A DNA stretch of 64,000 nucleotides from Acidianus hospitalis (GTDB lineage Archaea > Thermoproteota > Thermoprotei_A > Sulfolobales > Sulfolobaceae): NCBI GenBank assembly GCA_046533895.1, contig JAWDOK010000002.1, forward strand, positions 124,001 through 188,000. Direction: 5' to 3'. Positions 27,937 through 37,812 of this stretch are shown here, piece by piece (position 1 is the first letter of the stretch; every line of letters begins with the position of its first letter). The notes beneath the pieces were generated by a model. The model was given only the letters and a program-made list of their open reading frames with translations. It ran no database searches and was not told the origin of the DNA. Both the position numbers and the translations under genes were made by a program.

Positions 27937-29088
27937 TTAGTCTCCTCCTTCAACTTGTTTTTCATATATGCTTTTCTTTGCTTCTGCTACTCCAGCTTCT
28001 TTCTTAAATCTAGCCTTTAATTTCTGTTGAATTAGAGGTAAAGTAGTATATTCCATTTCGGTTGGTTCTAGTCTATGCGGCATAAATGGACCGTGTCTCC
28101 TCATATAGTCTGCTATTTGTTCTGCTAATCTTCTCGTTTCATCAAAAGCTGGATCATCAAATAAGTCACTAGGACCTACTAGTCTTCCATTTTTAACATT
28201 GAATCCTAATCCTATTAATCTTGGAGGGCCGTCGAATCTAGTTGCTCTAGCATCTCTCTGCGAAACTGGCATTAAAGGACCATAATGGCTTCCTCTCATC
28301 CACCCTGGAACTAAATATGGGAAAGAGAAAGCTTCTAGCACTTCACCTAATGCAGGAAAACCATGTTGAACTCTAACGATCATAACAGGGTCGTCTTTTC
28401 CTACGTATTTTCCTGCTAAGAGATTTAATCTTTCTATTGATGTAACTGACGCTATCATATTATCTGCTTTCCTATAGACTCTTCTGATGACGTATTGAGA
28501 AGGAGTTCCAATTAATGCTAATATATCATAAATTTCCTCTGGAGCATTAAGCGTTACAGATTCTCCTGCATAAACGTCTAAAATTTCAAATTTATAACCT
28601 TCATGCATAGTTGGATCTATAACTAAACCTGCAGTATTAAATGGATCAGCAAACATTTTATATTGGGGATAATTGAATGCTCCAGGTTCTGTCTTATCTG
28701 CCATAAAAATTGCTATAGGTTCTGCAGGCCTTTCTTCTATTTCCATCTCTGCTATTCCTGGACCCATTCCCTTTAAGTTTCCAGAAAATGTATCAGATAG
28801 TAAATCTTGCCCTGCAGCATATAATCCAAGATCTTTAGCTACCTTAGTAGCTTCTTTAAACGCATCCCAAGCAGTTTCATGAACTTTAGTATCTAATTCA
28901 CCTCTATTATGAGTCATAATAAGTTCCATATCGTCTCCGACATTCGTTATATAATAATCTATTATTACACCATTTTTTTTAGCCTCAGCTAACACTTTGT
29001 TTGCTGCTGCCATAGTATCTGGATGGACTACATGATGCCCAGCTAAACTTCCTATATCTGCTTTAATTACGCTTATTGTGGTCTTCAT
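27937..29088 (-). CDS. fbp: Bifunctional fructose-1,6-bisphosphate aldolase/phosphatase
   Basis: 383 residues from ATG 29088 (MKTTISVIKADIGSLAGHH). Matches the archaeal FBPA/P family throughout, including GDDMELIMTH, ADKTEPGAFNYP and GPPRLIGLGFNVKNGRLVGP. It converts triose phosphates to fructose-6-phosphate in gluconeogenesis. Two upstream ATG/AGT codons are open, but TATA-like TTTAATA ~26 bp before 29088 supports a leaderless start there. Confidence 0.96.
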   Translation of the reverse strand: MKTTISVIKADIGSLAGHHVVHPDTMAAANKVLAEAKKNGVIIDYYITNVGDDMELIMTHNRGELDTKVHETAWDAFKEATKVAKDLGLYAAGQDLLSDTFSGNLKGMGPGIAEMEIEERPAEPIAIFMADKTEPGAFNYPQYKMFADPFNTAGLVIDPTMHEGYKFEILDVYAGESVTLNAPEEIYDILALIGTPSQYVIRRVYRKADNMIASVTSIERLNLLAGKYVGKDDPVMIVRVQHGFPALGEVLEAFSFPYLVPGWMRGSHYGPLMPVSQRDARATRFDGPPRLIGLGFNVKNGRLVGPSDLFDDPAFDETRRLAEQIADYMRRHGPFMPHRLEPTEMEYTTLPLIQQKLKARFKKEAGVAEAKKSIYEKQVEGGD

Positions 29089-29106
29089 AAGAGACATTCT
29101 CTTACG

Positions 29107-29120
29107 ATATTATTAAATTT
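29107..29120 (-). promoter_or_regulatory. TATA element of the FBP aldolase/phosphatase gene
   Basis: On the minus strand AAATTTAATAATA is centred ~26 bp upstream of ATG 29088, the spacing of leaderless crenarchaeal transcripts. Confidence 0.5.
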
Positions 29121-29128
29121 TTGTCTTA

Positions 29129-30931
29129 CTAATCTCTACTAACTTCTAAGGAATAATACTCGTTCCTTTCTTTTTGTAACCTATCTAAGTAACTTCCTAA
29201 TTTATTAACCCTCGGCCTTCCAGTGTCAGCGTCTCTCCTAAAAGTAATCTGCATTTCTTTAAGAAATTCATTCATACCTTTTCTTAAGCTAGTAGGAGAT
29301 TTACCATGTCCTTCTCTACCAGGAATTCCAGTAAATACCATTATTCTATCAGAAATATAATCATGAATCGCTAAATCATGATCAACTAAAAACGTTACTG
29401 CTTTCCTTTCACGTGTTATTCTCTTTATTGCTTTAGCTACTATATAACGTTCTTCTACATCTAAATATGATGAAGGTTCATCTAAAACATAAATGTCTGC
29501 CTCTTTAGCTAATGCTCCTGCTACATAAAGCTTTTGAAGCTCTCCGCCACTGAGATCTTTAACTTCAGATTCCAGAATTCTATGTAAATTCAATTTTCTT
29601 ATTACTTCTTCAAAAAACCATGATGATGTTGATAGGATATCTTTACTCACGTTTTCTAGATATTGTTGCACAGTACCGTCATATTCTGGAATAAGTTTCT
29701 GTGGCTTATATGACATTCTTAAACCTTCTGGCATTACATAACCATAATCAGGAGTTATTTCATTAACTAGTATTCTCATGAACGTAGTTTTTCCTATACC
29801 ATTTGGACCTACAATGCCTATTACTTCACCTTCTCTCGCATCTCCTTCTTCAATATCAAGTGAAAAGTCAGAAAGATTCTTTTTTATTTCAGACCATTTT
29901 ATTCTAATTTTTACGTTTTTAGAGAAATCCAGATCTGTAAGCTCTTTAAGCATAAATTTTATCTCATCTTGCCTAAATTTTACGTTCTCTGCTGGAAGAT
30001 ACCCATTTAAGAAATTATTAATTCCAGTTCTAGCGGAATATAATTTTGACACTCTACCATATACGCTACTCTCACCATATATTATAGATACTAAATCCGT
30101 AAGGTAATCTAATACAATAAGATCGTGATCTACTACTGCAACATACTTATCTTTTGTAAGCTCCCTTATGCCTTTAGCCATGTTTAGTCTCTCTCTAACA
30201 TCTAAATATGATGAAGGTTCGTCAAACACGTAAACGTCAGCTTCACGAAGTAATGCGGCGGCAACTAAAAATTTCTGTAGTTCTCCTCCGCTAAGAGTTT
30301 GAACTGACTTATTCCACATATTTTGCATAGAAAGAAGCTCTCTCACCTCATCAATTTTGCCCCTCTCATCTATTTTATTCAGAAGCTCATTCACATTTCC
30401 TTTGAGCATTCTACCAGCATATTCAATATACTGAATTTTATGAACAACTTTCAGATTTTTATTATATAATTTGTAGAAATAATCATATATTTCCTTACCT
30501 TTAAACTTATTCAAAACATCATCGTAACTGAGTTTAGCATTAGGATCTCCAAAATTAGGAATCAATTCTCCACTCAATATCCTTAATATAGTACTTTTTC
30601 CAGTACCATTTTTGCCTAGTATACCAATTATATAGCCTTGCTTTAATATAGGTAAACCAAATAATTCAAATCCATTAATCTTGTATCTATGAATAATTTC
30701 TCCTGACAGTTTATCTGGTAAGTTAACAATTGATATTGCCTCATAAGGACATTTTTTTACACAAATACCACAACCTATGCATGTTTCCTCGTAAATAACC
30801 GGCTTACCTTTAACTATCTCAGAAAGTTCTATAGCCTTACTACCTGACCTATTGATTGGACAAAACCTTATACATTCTAGATTACACTTGTCGGGTTTAC
30901 AAAAATCGTAATTTATTACTGCTACTCTCAT
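29129..30931 (-). CDS. abce1: ABCE1/RLI ribosome-recycling ATPase
   Basis: About 600 residues. N-terminal iron-sulfur domain with CNLECIRFCPIN and CIGCGICVKKCP, then two ABC domains: Walker A GKNGTGKST and GPNGIGKTT, two LSGGELQK signatures and two DEPSSYLDV Walker B segments. It splits post-termination ribosomes with aRF1 or aPelota. AAGGAT upstream and tandem ATGs at 30937 and 30931 leave a two-codon start ambiguity. A small acidic ORF lies 36-42 bp upstream on the same strand. Confidence 0.96.
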   Translation of the reverse strand: MRVAVINYDFCKPDKCNLECIRFCPINRSGSKAIELSEIVKGKPVIYEETCIGCGICVKKCPYEAISIVNLPDKLSGEIIHRYKINGFELFGLPILKQGYIIGILGKNGTGKSTILRILSGELIPNFGDPNAKLSYDDVLNKFKGKEIYDYFYKLYNKNLKVVHKIQYIEYAGRMLKGNVNELLNKIDERGKIDEVRELLSMQNMWNKSVQTLSGGELQKFLVAAALLREADVYVFDEPSSYLDVRERLNMAKGIRELTKDKYVAVVDHDLIVLDYLTDLVSIIYGESSVYGRVSKLYSARTGINNFLNGYLPAENVKFRQDEIKFMLKELTDLDFSKNVKIRIKWSEIKKNLSDFSLDIEEGDAREGEVIGIVGPNGIGKTTFMRILVNEITPDYGYVMPEGLRMSYKPQKLIPEYDGTVQQYLENVSKDILSTSSWFFEEVIRKLNLHRILESEVKDLSGGELQKLYVAGALAKEADIYVLDEPSSYLDVEERYIVAKAIKRITRERKAVTFLVDHDLAIHDYISDRIMVFTGIPGREGHGKSPTSLRKGMNEFLKEMQITFRRDADTGRPRVNKLGSYLDRLQKERNEYYSLEVSRD

Positions 30932-30958
30932 TTGCATCAATCCTTAAAGAAAATAAAA

Positions 30959-31056
<98 letters not shown>

Positions 31057-31104
31057 CAACTTATACACCGAGCAATTCTTATTTGAAAGGTACTTATAAT
31101 TTTC

Positions 31105-31400
31105 TCAAGTGAACTAGCTAGTTATACTTCGAATAGAATCATATTTAAAAATATTAACCTCATATCCAAGGTTGTATATACTATGTTATGTTATTAATGT
31201 TAAAATATATAATTGTGATATAAAATAATTAATGATTAGCCTTGCTACTTGATTTGATTTTTCTCACTACAATAATGAGGCGAAATTCTTTTTATTATTG
31301 AGGAATCTTTGCCATCCTATTTTAATTAGTCGTGTTTCTAAGTAAATTTTTACGAATTGCCAATGCTTATAAACATTAATTAGTAACCATAATACGGTAA
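31105..31400. other. Gene-poor AT-rich stretch between ABCE1 microprotein and tRNA-Arg
   Basis: No credible ORF, RNA motif or repeat was found here. GCTTATAAACA near 31367 resembles a TATA element and lies ~45 bp before the int(N) remnant, so it may be the old integrase promoter. The rest may be decayed mobile-element sequence. Confidence 0.4.
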
Positions 31401-31406
31401 GGGACT

Positions 31407-31672
31407 TTAGCGGATAAACAACGTCGTTATAAATTCGGCGATTATATTTTACGTGAAAGAAAGGGCCGTATTATGTTTACAAATTAGGGTATGAGAAAGA
31501 CAACGTAAGAGAAACTTACGTTGGCTCCTTAACTGACGTAGTTGGATCATATCTAAAAATGAAAGAAACCGTAGTATCCTCCACAGCGGGCCCGCCGGGA
31601 TTTGAACCCGGGACCTCTGGTTCCGGAGACCAGGGCTCTGTCCAGGCTGAGCTACGGGCCCCTAATTTTTAA
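31407..31672 (+). pseudogene. SSV-type int(N) remnant reading through tRNA-Arg
   Basis: From 31410 it reads ADKQRRYKFGDYILRERKGR; a one-base deletion near 31468 shifts to frame 31469-31672: YYVYKLGYEKDNVRETYVGS, LTDVVGSYLKMKE and then AGPPGFEPGTSGSG across the antisense of the tRNA. This matches the SSV1 integrase start, whose attP lies within int and carries the same tRNA-Arg 3' half. The start codon is lost. No int(C) or element body remains to the left, so the element has been deleted. Confidence 0.88.
31587..31661 (-). tRNA. tRNA-Arg (anticodon CCG)
   Basis: Acceptor GGGCCCG/CGGGCCC with discriminator G; anticodon arm CTGGT-CTCCGGA-ACCAG; T arm CCGGG-TTCAAAT-CCCGG. No intron. This is the isoacceptor used by SSV1 for integration, consistent with the overlapping int(N) remnant. 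Confidence 0.95.
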
Positions 31673-31696
31673 TGTTATTTAATAATATTGAGCTTA

Positions 31697-32380
31697 ATGG
31701 ATGCTAAAGAAATAGTCGCAAAGTATTCAATTGACTATATAAAAGATAAAAAGATAATTGGAATAGGAACAGGAAAAACAATTAGGAAATTGATAGAGAC
31801 AATAAGTGATATTGATATTTTTAAAACAAAACAATATATGGCTAGCTCGATAGATAGCGAAATTGAGCTAAGTAAAAGAGGGTTCTCGGTAATTTCGCTA
31901 TTTTCTGGCATAATTCCAGACGTTTATATAGATAGCTTTGACTTCCTAGTTAGAGAAAATAACGGTAAAATAGTACTCATAAAAGGAGGTGGTGGAGCAT
32001 TATTTAGGGAGAAACTATTAACTGTTAATTCTAAAGAGAGAATTTTTATTGGAGAAATAAGCAAATTAAAAGTACCAAAAATTCTTCAAATACCAATAGA
32101 AATAGTTCCAGTCTCGTTAAATTATGTATTAACCAGTTTAACTAGTCAAGGATTTAGAGTCAAAATACGAGAAAGTCAAGGTAAAATAGGCCCATTAATA
32201 TCAGATAACGGCAACATAATTCTAGACATGGAAGTTGATAATACTCAAGATCTATGCAAGTTAAACAATGAGCTAAGTAATATTGTAGGCGTAATAGAAA
32301 CAGGTATATTTTGTGACTTGTACGATACTATAATATTGGCAGATACTGATGGAAGACTCGAGATTATTAAAAAAAGCTAA
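31697..32380 (+). CDS. rpiA: Ribose-5-phosphate isomerase A
   Basis: 227 residues from ATG 31697. IIGIGTGKTIRKLI, MASSIDSEIELSKRGF, DVYIDSFDFL (D-G-AD region), IKGGGGALFREKLL with the catalytic-loop GGG, and KLKVPKILQIPIEIVP. Interconverts ribose-5-P and ribulose-5-P. A TTG three codons earlier is open; a TATA-like TTTTTAATG at ~31666 suits a leaderless ATG. Overlaps the SWIM gene by 32 nt. Confidence 0.92.
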   Translation: MDAKEIVAKYSIDYIKDKKIIGIGTGKTIRKLIETISDIDIFKTKQYMASSIDSEIELSKRGFSVISLFSGIIPDVYIDSFDFLVRENNGKIVLIKGGGGALFREKLLTVNSKERIFIGEISKLKVPKILQIPIEIVPVSLNYVLTSLTSQGFRVKIRESQGKIGPLISDNGNIILDMEVDNTQDLCKLNNELSNIVGVIETGIFCDLYDTIILADTDGRLEIIKKS

Positions 32381-32702
32381 AATTTCCGTAATGCAAGGCA
32401 GAATAGTAAAAATACGGTCCAAGCAAGGGTTTCTTTTTACATACGTTTTTCTGGGTAATGATGGTTCAAAGCATAAGGATCATATAGTAAATGAAAACTA
32501 CTGCGATTGCGAATTCTTTATCTTCAATAAGATTTACAAGGATAAAGCTTTTTGTTATCATATTTTAGCATTAAAAATCGCGTTACATAGAGAGAAGATT
32601 ATTACTATAGATGTCGAATTTAACGATTTTTTAGATATAATTAGAGAAATAAGACATGACGGAAAATCATTAAAATTAAGAAAACTGATATACACCACAT
32701 GA
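32349..32702 (+). CDS. SWIM zinc-finger protein
   Basis: 117 residues with a CxCx(n)CxH SWIM motif: YCDCEFFIFNKIYKDKAFC followed by YH. Small archaeal SWIM proteins are proposed partners of RadA/Rad51 paralogues, by analogy with eukaryotic Sws1; the function here is unproven. It overlaps rpiA at the start and the 46-residue membrane peptide at the stop (ATGA). Confidence 0.8.
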   Translation: MEDSRLLKKAKISVMQGRIVKIRSKQGFLFTYVFLGNDGSKHKDHIVNENYCDCEFFIFNKIYKDKAFCYHILALKIALHREKIITIDVEFNDFLDIIREIRHDGKSLKLRKLIYTT

Positions 32703-32839
32703 ATATAATGGAAATTACGCTGATAGCCACTATTCTAGTATTGGGATTAGGAATTATTTATGTTACTTTCTTGGAAATTCTTGAGGAGCCAAGAAAGAAA
32801 AAGGTATTAATTTCTAATAAAAGAAAGAAGAGGGAGTAA
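32699..32839 (+). CDS. 46-residue single-pass membrane peptide, unknown function
   Basis: ATG overlaps the SWIM stop (ATGA) and the TAA is 2 bp before elf1. One hydrophobic helix (residues ~5-28: ITLIATILVLGLGIIYV...) is followed by a strongly basic tail (EEPRKKKVL...KRKKRE). An internal ATG at 32708 is an alternative start. Tight packing between two operon genes and clear membrane-then-basic design argue that it is real. Confidence 0.6.
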   Translation: MNIMEITLIATILVLGLGIIYVTFLEILEEPRKKKVLISNKRKKRE

Positions 32840-32841
32840 AA

Positions 32842-33147
32842 ATGGGAGGTAAAAGAAAGAAGAGAACTAAGATTATTAAACCCAAACCTAAGTTACCAAA
32901 AACCTTTGAATGCCCTAGATGTGGTAGAATTGCAATCTCTGTAGAGATTAAAAACGGTATTGCACACATAAAATGCGGTAATTGCGGACTATCTGCAGAC
33001 ATAGAGGTACCCCCTGTATTCGATGAAGCAAATGCATATGGTAAATTCATAGATTTGTACCTTGATGGAAAGTTAGAAATAAAAGAAAGCAATAAAGAGG
33101 AAAGCACAAATGAAGGAGAAGATAAGCAAGTACATACAACAACTTAG
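32842..33147 (+). CDS. elf1: Elf1-like transcription elongation factor
   Basis: 101 residues. Basic N-terminus (GGKRKKRTKIIKPKPKLP), zinc ribbon CPRCGRIAIS...IKCGNCG and an acidic C-terminal tail, the Elf1 layout. Binds RNA polymerase during elongation. The C-terminal codons overlap the GGGP synthase gene by 38 nt. Confidence 0.9.
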   Translation: MGGKRKKRTKIIKPKPKLPKTFECPRCGRIAISVEIKNGIAHIKCGNCGLSADIEVPPVFDEANAYGKFIDLYLDGKLEIKESNKEESTNEGEDKQVHTTT

Positions 33148-33856
33148 TGAAGAAGGTGCGTTACATTTTTCTCTTATAGATCCAGATAAAATATCTAATT
33201 TGGATAAGCTTGAGTCTCTCGCAAGAAAGCTGTACGAAGCTGGAACTTCGGCGTTTTTAATAGGAGGAACCTTAGGCGTTTCTAAAGATAAATTAGATAA
33301 TGTTCTAGAAATTCTGAGCGATATTGAAATTCCTAAAATAATCTTTCCAAGTAATATAAATTTAATTTCAGAGAAAGCTGATGCTATATTATTTTTATCT
33401 CTTCTTAATTCAGACGATATATATTACGTAATAGGCGCTCAAGTTATTGCAGCTCCGTTAATCAAAAAACTCGGTATAGAAGTATTACCTACTGGATATT
33501 TGATCATAGGTTATGGTGGTACTGCAGGACATATAGGAAGGGCTAGAATTATTCCATTCGATAATAATGAGCTGGCGTTATCTTATGCACTAGCTGCAGA
33601 GTTTATGGGTATGAAGTTCCTTTATTTAGAAGCCGGCTCCGGATCTCCAGAGACTGTTAGAGCGGAGATGGTGTCTATGATAAGAAGATTCACTAATCTC
33701 ACAATAATAGTAGGGGGAGGAATTAGGTCTCAAGAAGCTGCAATAAAATTAGTAGAAGCAGGTGCACATATAATAGTTACAGGTAACATAATAGAGGATA
33801 ACCCAGAAAAAGCTATAAAAATAATAGAGAGTATTAGAAATCATAGGCGAGTTTAA
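33110..33856 (+). CDS. Geranylgeranylglyceryl phosphate synthase (PcrB-like)
   Basis: 248 residues. TIM-barrel with HFSLIDPDK, FLIGGTLGVSKD, PTGYLIIGYGGTAGHIGRAR, YLEAGSGSPE and IIVGGGIRSQEAA. It forms the first ether bond of archaeal lipids from glycerol-1-P and GGPP. Followed without spacing by the Sec61-beta gene. Confidence 0.94.
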   Translation: MKEKISKYIQQLSEEGALHFSLIDPDKISNLDKLESLARKLYEAGTSAFLIGGTLGVSKDKLDNVLEILSDIEIPKIIFPSNINLISEKADAILFLSLLNSDDIYYVIGAQVIAAPLIKKLGIEVLPTGYLIIGYGGTAGHIGRARIIPFDNNELALSYALAAEFMGMKFLYLEAGSGSPETVRAEMVSMIRRFTNLTIIVGGGIRSQEAAIKLVEAGAHIIVTGNIIEDNPEKAIKIIESIRNHRRV

Positions 33857-34033
33857 ATGCCCTCCACTAAAAAGAAGAAGGAAAATATACCATTAGTTTC
33901 TATGGCCGGCTTAATAAGATATTATGATGAGGAGAACGAGAAAGTTAAAATTGACCCTAAAGTTGCATTAATTGGAAGTATTGTTTTAATAGCAATCATA
34001 TTAATACTATCTAAGCTAGTTCCTCCACCATAA
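33857..34033 (+). CDS. Preprotein translocase subunit Sec61-beta (SecG-type)
   Basis: 58 residues: MPSTKKKKENIPLVSMAGLI, then RYYDEENEKVKIDPKVALI and one C-terminal transmembrane helix (~37-53) ending LVPPP. This is the archaeal Sec61-beta pattern of a basic N-terminus, the SMAGLIRYY-like motif and a tail anchor. Its ATG follows the GGGP synthase stop directly. Confidence 0.92.
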   Translation: MPSTKKKKENIPLVSMAGLIRYYDEENEKVKIDPKVALIGSIVLIAIILILSKLVPPP

Positions 34034-34043
34034 GGTATCTAAT

Positions 34044-34616
34044 ATGATTCCTGATTTTTCTGAGCTTAAGAAATTAAGGCAAATCGCTGGTTTAACTCAA
34101 GCAGAATTAGCTAAAAGGGTAGGCGTGTCACAGTCTTTCATAGCTAAAATAGAGAATGGTAAGATAGACCCAAAATTTTCAATAATTAAGAAAATTTATG
34201 ATGAATTACTTTTAATGATAAATATTCAAGATACTGCTGAAAAAATAATGCACTCGCCAGTTATTGTGGCTCATGAAAAAGATGATATACTTAGTGTAGT
34301 AAATAAAATGGAAAACTACAACATTTCTCAAATACCCGTAGTTAATAATGATGAAAAATTAATTGGTATAATTTATGATTACGTGTTGCTACGCAAAATT
34401 ATCTCTAATAATATTAAGAAGCTTACAGCATCAAAAGTAATGTCTCCCTTACCCCCACTAATTCAGAAAACTGAACCTATTAATGGAATTTTAAGGCTAT
34501 TTAGTAAATATTCCGTTGTACTAGTTATAGATGATAAATTACATCCATTGGGCATAATTACTAGAAGCGATTTAATAGGATTCTTGGTTAAACATAAATT
34601 GGAAGAGCCCCAGTAG
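34044..34616 (+). CDS. HTH (XRE) plus CBS-pair regulator
   Basis: 190 residues. N-terminal Cro-type HTH (LRQIAGLTQAELAKRVGVSQ, SFIAKIENGK), then two CBS domains (MHSPVIVAHEKDDILSVVNK and VMSPLPPLIQKTEPINGILR). CBS pairs usually bind adenosine ligands, suggesting nucleotide-responsive control; target unknown. The last five codons (EEPQ-stop) form the 5' strand of the RNase P RNA P1 helix, and the rnpB promoter lies within this gene. Confidence 0.86.
   Translation: MIPDFSELKKLRQIAGLTQAELAKRVGVSQSFIAKIENGKIDPKFSIIKKIYDELLLMINIQDTAEKIMHSPVIVAHEKDDILSVVNKMENYNISQIPVVNNDEKLIGIIYDYVLLRKIISNNIKKLTASKVMSPLPPLIQKTEPINGILRLFSKYSVVLVIDDKLHPLGIITRSDLIGFLVKHKLEEPQ
34571..34578 (+). promoter_or_regulatory. 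Putative TATA of rnpB inside the HTH-CBS gene
   Basis: TTTAATAG is centred ~26 bp before the first base of the P1 helix at 34601, within coding sequence of the upstream gene. Confidence 0.4.
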
Positions 34617-34911
34617 GGGGCTACGGGGATATCCTGAGGAAACTCCAGCCTCCAGATCAAGGGAAGTCCCGCGAGGGACAAGGGTAGTACCCTTGGCAAC
34701 TGCACAGAAAACTTACCCCTAAATATTCAATGAGTATGATTCGACTCTTACCTTGGCGACAAGGTAAGATAGATGAAGAGAATATTTAGGGGTTGAAACG
34801 CAGTCCTTCCCGGAGCAAGTAGGGGGGTCAATGAGAATGATCCGAAGACCTCCCTTGACGCATAGTCTAATCCCCCAAATACAGAAGCTGGGTTATTGCT
34901 GGGGCTCTTCC
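34601..34911 (+). ncRNA. rnpB: RNase P RNA
   Basis: Bounded by a perfect 13-bp P1: GGAAGAGCCCCAG (34601-34613) with CTGGGGCTCTTCC (34899-34911). The conserved core is recognisable: GAGGAAACTCC (CR-I), ACTGCACAGAAAAC (CR-II/III) and ACAGAAGCTGGGTTA (CR-V). It is the catalytic RNA for tRNA 5' maturation. Both ends overlap protein-coding genes: the stop of the HTH-CBS gene and the stop of tsr3. Confidence 0.92.
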
Positions 34912-35396
34912 TTTAAAAAGGATTTTTCTATCTCTATTATTTCGTCTTTATGTTTCCCTCTATAACTTTCTAAAAGCTCCTTATTCAGATCATAGAATGT
35001 CTTTCCCCATTTATATAATGATAAAAGTTTCAAAGAGATATCTATGAAGTTTAAAATATAAAGGCTAGCAGAAACAGCTTCCAGTGAAGATAGTTTATAG
35101 GGTTTTGCATAATTTATCGGATTACCTGCAAATAGTAAAGGCAATCTTCTAGAGAATCTAGACATAAATCTTACATAAAATTTAGCATTACTTTTATTCC
35201 AAGAACTATCAATCACACTTAAACCGTACTTGTTAACTATTTCAACATCGTCTATAGAGATTACTTCTTCAGATAAAGGATTTAAAACAATGCCTCTGGG
35301 TTTTTCAGTATATTTAGCAAATCCGAATCTCACCATCTTTCTCCCAGTTGACTTCTCTGGATCATCTTCATAGAGTTCTATGACAAAAATTTTCAA
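34893..35396 (-). CDS. tsr3: 18S/16S rRNA aminocarboxypropyltransferase Tsr3
   Basis: 167 residues. N-terminal ST-GRKMVRFG-type segment and the SPOUT-like core SRRLPLLFAGNPINYAKPYKLSSLEAVSASLYI define the DUF367/Tsr3 family, which transfers the 3-amino-3-carboxypropyl group of SAM to a small-subunit rRNA pseudouridine. Its last codons (LKEEPQQ) lie within the 3' strand of the RNase P RNA P1 helix. Divergent from the RAM-domain gene. Confidence 0.9.
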   Translation of the reverse strand: MKIFVIELYEDDPEKSTGRKMVRFGFAKYTEKPRGIVLNPLSEEVISIDDVEIVNKYGLSVIDSSWNKSNAKFYVRFMSRFSRRLPLLFAGNPINYAKPYKLSSLEAVSASLYILNFIDISLKLLSLYKWGKTFYDLNKELLESYRGKHKDEIIEIEKSFLKEEPQQ

Positions 35397-35451
35397 AATT
35401 ACTCGTAAAGTTCTTATAGTGCTATATATTAAAACTAATGGGAGTTTAAAA

Positions 35452-35720
35452 TTGATATCAAACCCTCAGTCTAAAAATGTATCCGCGATAATCTTAATAA
35501 ATACAGACGCTGGAGGAGAGGAAGAAGTTTATGAGAAATTAAAGGAACTAAAGGAAGTTTCGGAAGCTTATATAGTATATGGTGTTTATGATATAGTAGC
35601 TAAAATAGAAGCGCAAGATATGGATTCATTAAGGAATTTTGTTAGCTCTACTATAAGAAAATTACCTAAGGTTAGATCTACCTTAACAATGATCATAATG
35701 GAGAGTAGCACGATGAAAAA

Positions 35721-35724
<4 letters not shown>
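35452..35724 (+). CDS. Stand-alone RAM (Lrp/AsnC ligand-binding) domain protein
   Basis: 90 residues from TTG 35452; GGAG (35441) gives the spacing for this start and CTATATATT at ~35422 is a TATA element. The frame is open 24 codons further upstream into the promoter. Sequence VSAIILINTDAGGEEEVYEK...AYIVYGVYDIVAKIEA is the AsnC/Lrp effector-binding fold with no DNA-binding HTH. Such stand-alone RAM proteins may modulate full-length Lrp regulators. Overlaps tiaS by 4 nt. Confidence 0.83.
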
Positions 35725-37019
<1,295 letters not shown>

Positions 37020-37336
37020 GCGAATTTTGAACTTTAGGTAAAAATACGACTTATATACTAATAAAACACTTCATTAAAGAAAAGATGGCTACAAGTTTCT
37101 CCCAACTTAATGATATAAAATAAATGAAAGAAGAAGATCCAATTTAATAATAAGGATAAAGTAACTTAGACTCTACTTATTGCCTAATATTTGATAATTC
37201 ATAATTTAATAAAAATTTACATAATCTAACATTTCTAGTATACAATAATTAATCGAAACATGATTTTTGTATAACTGCGGAATTAATATCACCACCTTTT
37301 AACTCAACGTCTGATATGATAATTAACAGTCCTTAA
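37020..37336. other. Non-coding stretch between tiaS and the int(N) remnant
   Basis: About 317 bp, very AT-rich. Only short frames occur (for example a 12-codon MATSFSQLNDIK at ~37085). I see no RNA motif. It is where an integrated element would have begun, so it may be its decayed residue. Confidence 0.4.
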
Positions 37337-37630
<294 letters not shown>

Positions 37631-37660
37631 GTTTATAAGTTCAACTATCTAAGTGTCTCT

Positions 37661-37682
37661 CCCCCTTTATTTCTCTTGGAAA
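37661..37682 (-). repeat. Inverted ORB element
   Basis: On the minus strand it reads TTCCAAGAGAAATAAAGGGG, differing from the two direct ORBs at three adjacent positions in the dyad. It faces them across the AT-rich core. Confidence 0.75.
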
Positions 37683-37750
37683 ATATCTACTAAAAGGCGC
37701 AACATGTATATTATACAAACTTTATATTCTAGTTACTCAAAACCTAAGTT

Positions 37751-37771
37751 TTCCAGTGGAAATAAAGGGGT
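37751..37771 (+). repeat. ORB element 1
   Basis: TTCCAGTGGAAATAAAGGGG plus T. The short dyad TTCCAGTGGAA and the G-string are the two contact parts recognised by the Orc1-1 winged helix and AAA+ domain. Confidence 0.88.
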
Positions 37772-37791
37772 GCCTGTTTTTCTCTTACAAT

Positions 37792-37812
37792 CTCCAGTGG
37801 AAATAAAGGGGT
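37792..37812 (+). repeat. ORB element 2
   Basis: CTCCAGTGGAAATAAAGGGG plus T, identical to ORB 1 except the first base, in the same orientation. Its start is 41 bp after that of ORB 1, about four helical turns. Confidence 0.88.

Noticed and set aside
31240..31340. Possible transposon end in the AT-rich gap before tRNA-Arg
   Set aside because: No inverted repeats or transposase codons; cannot be told from ordinary AT-rich spacer.
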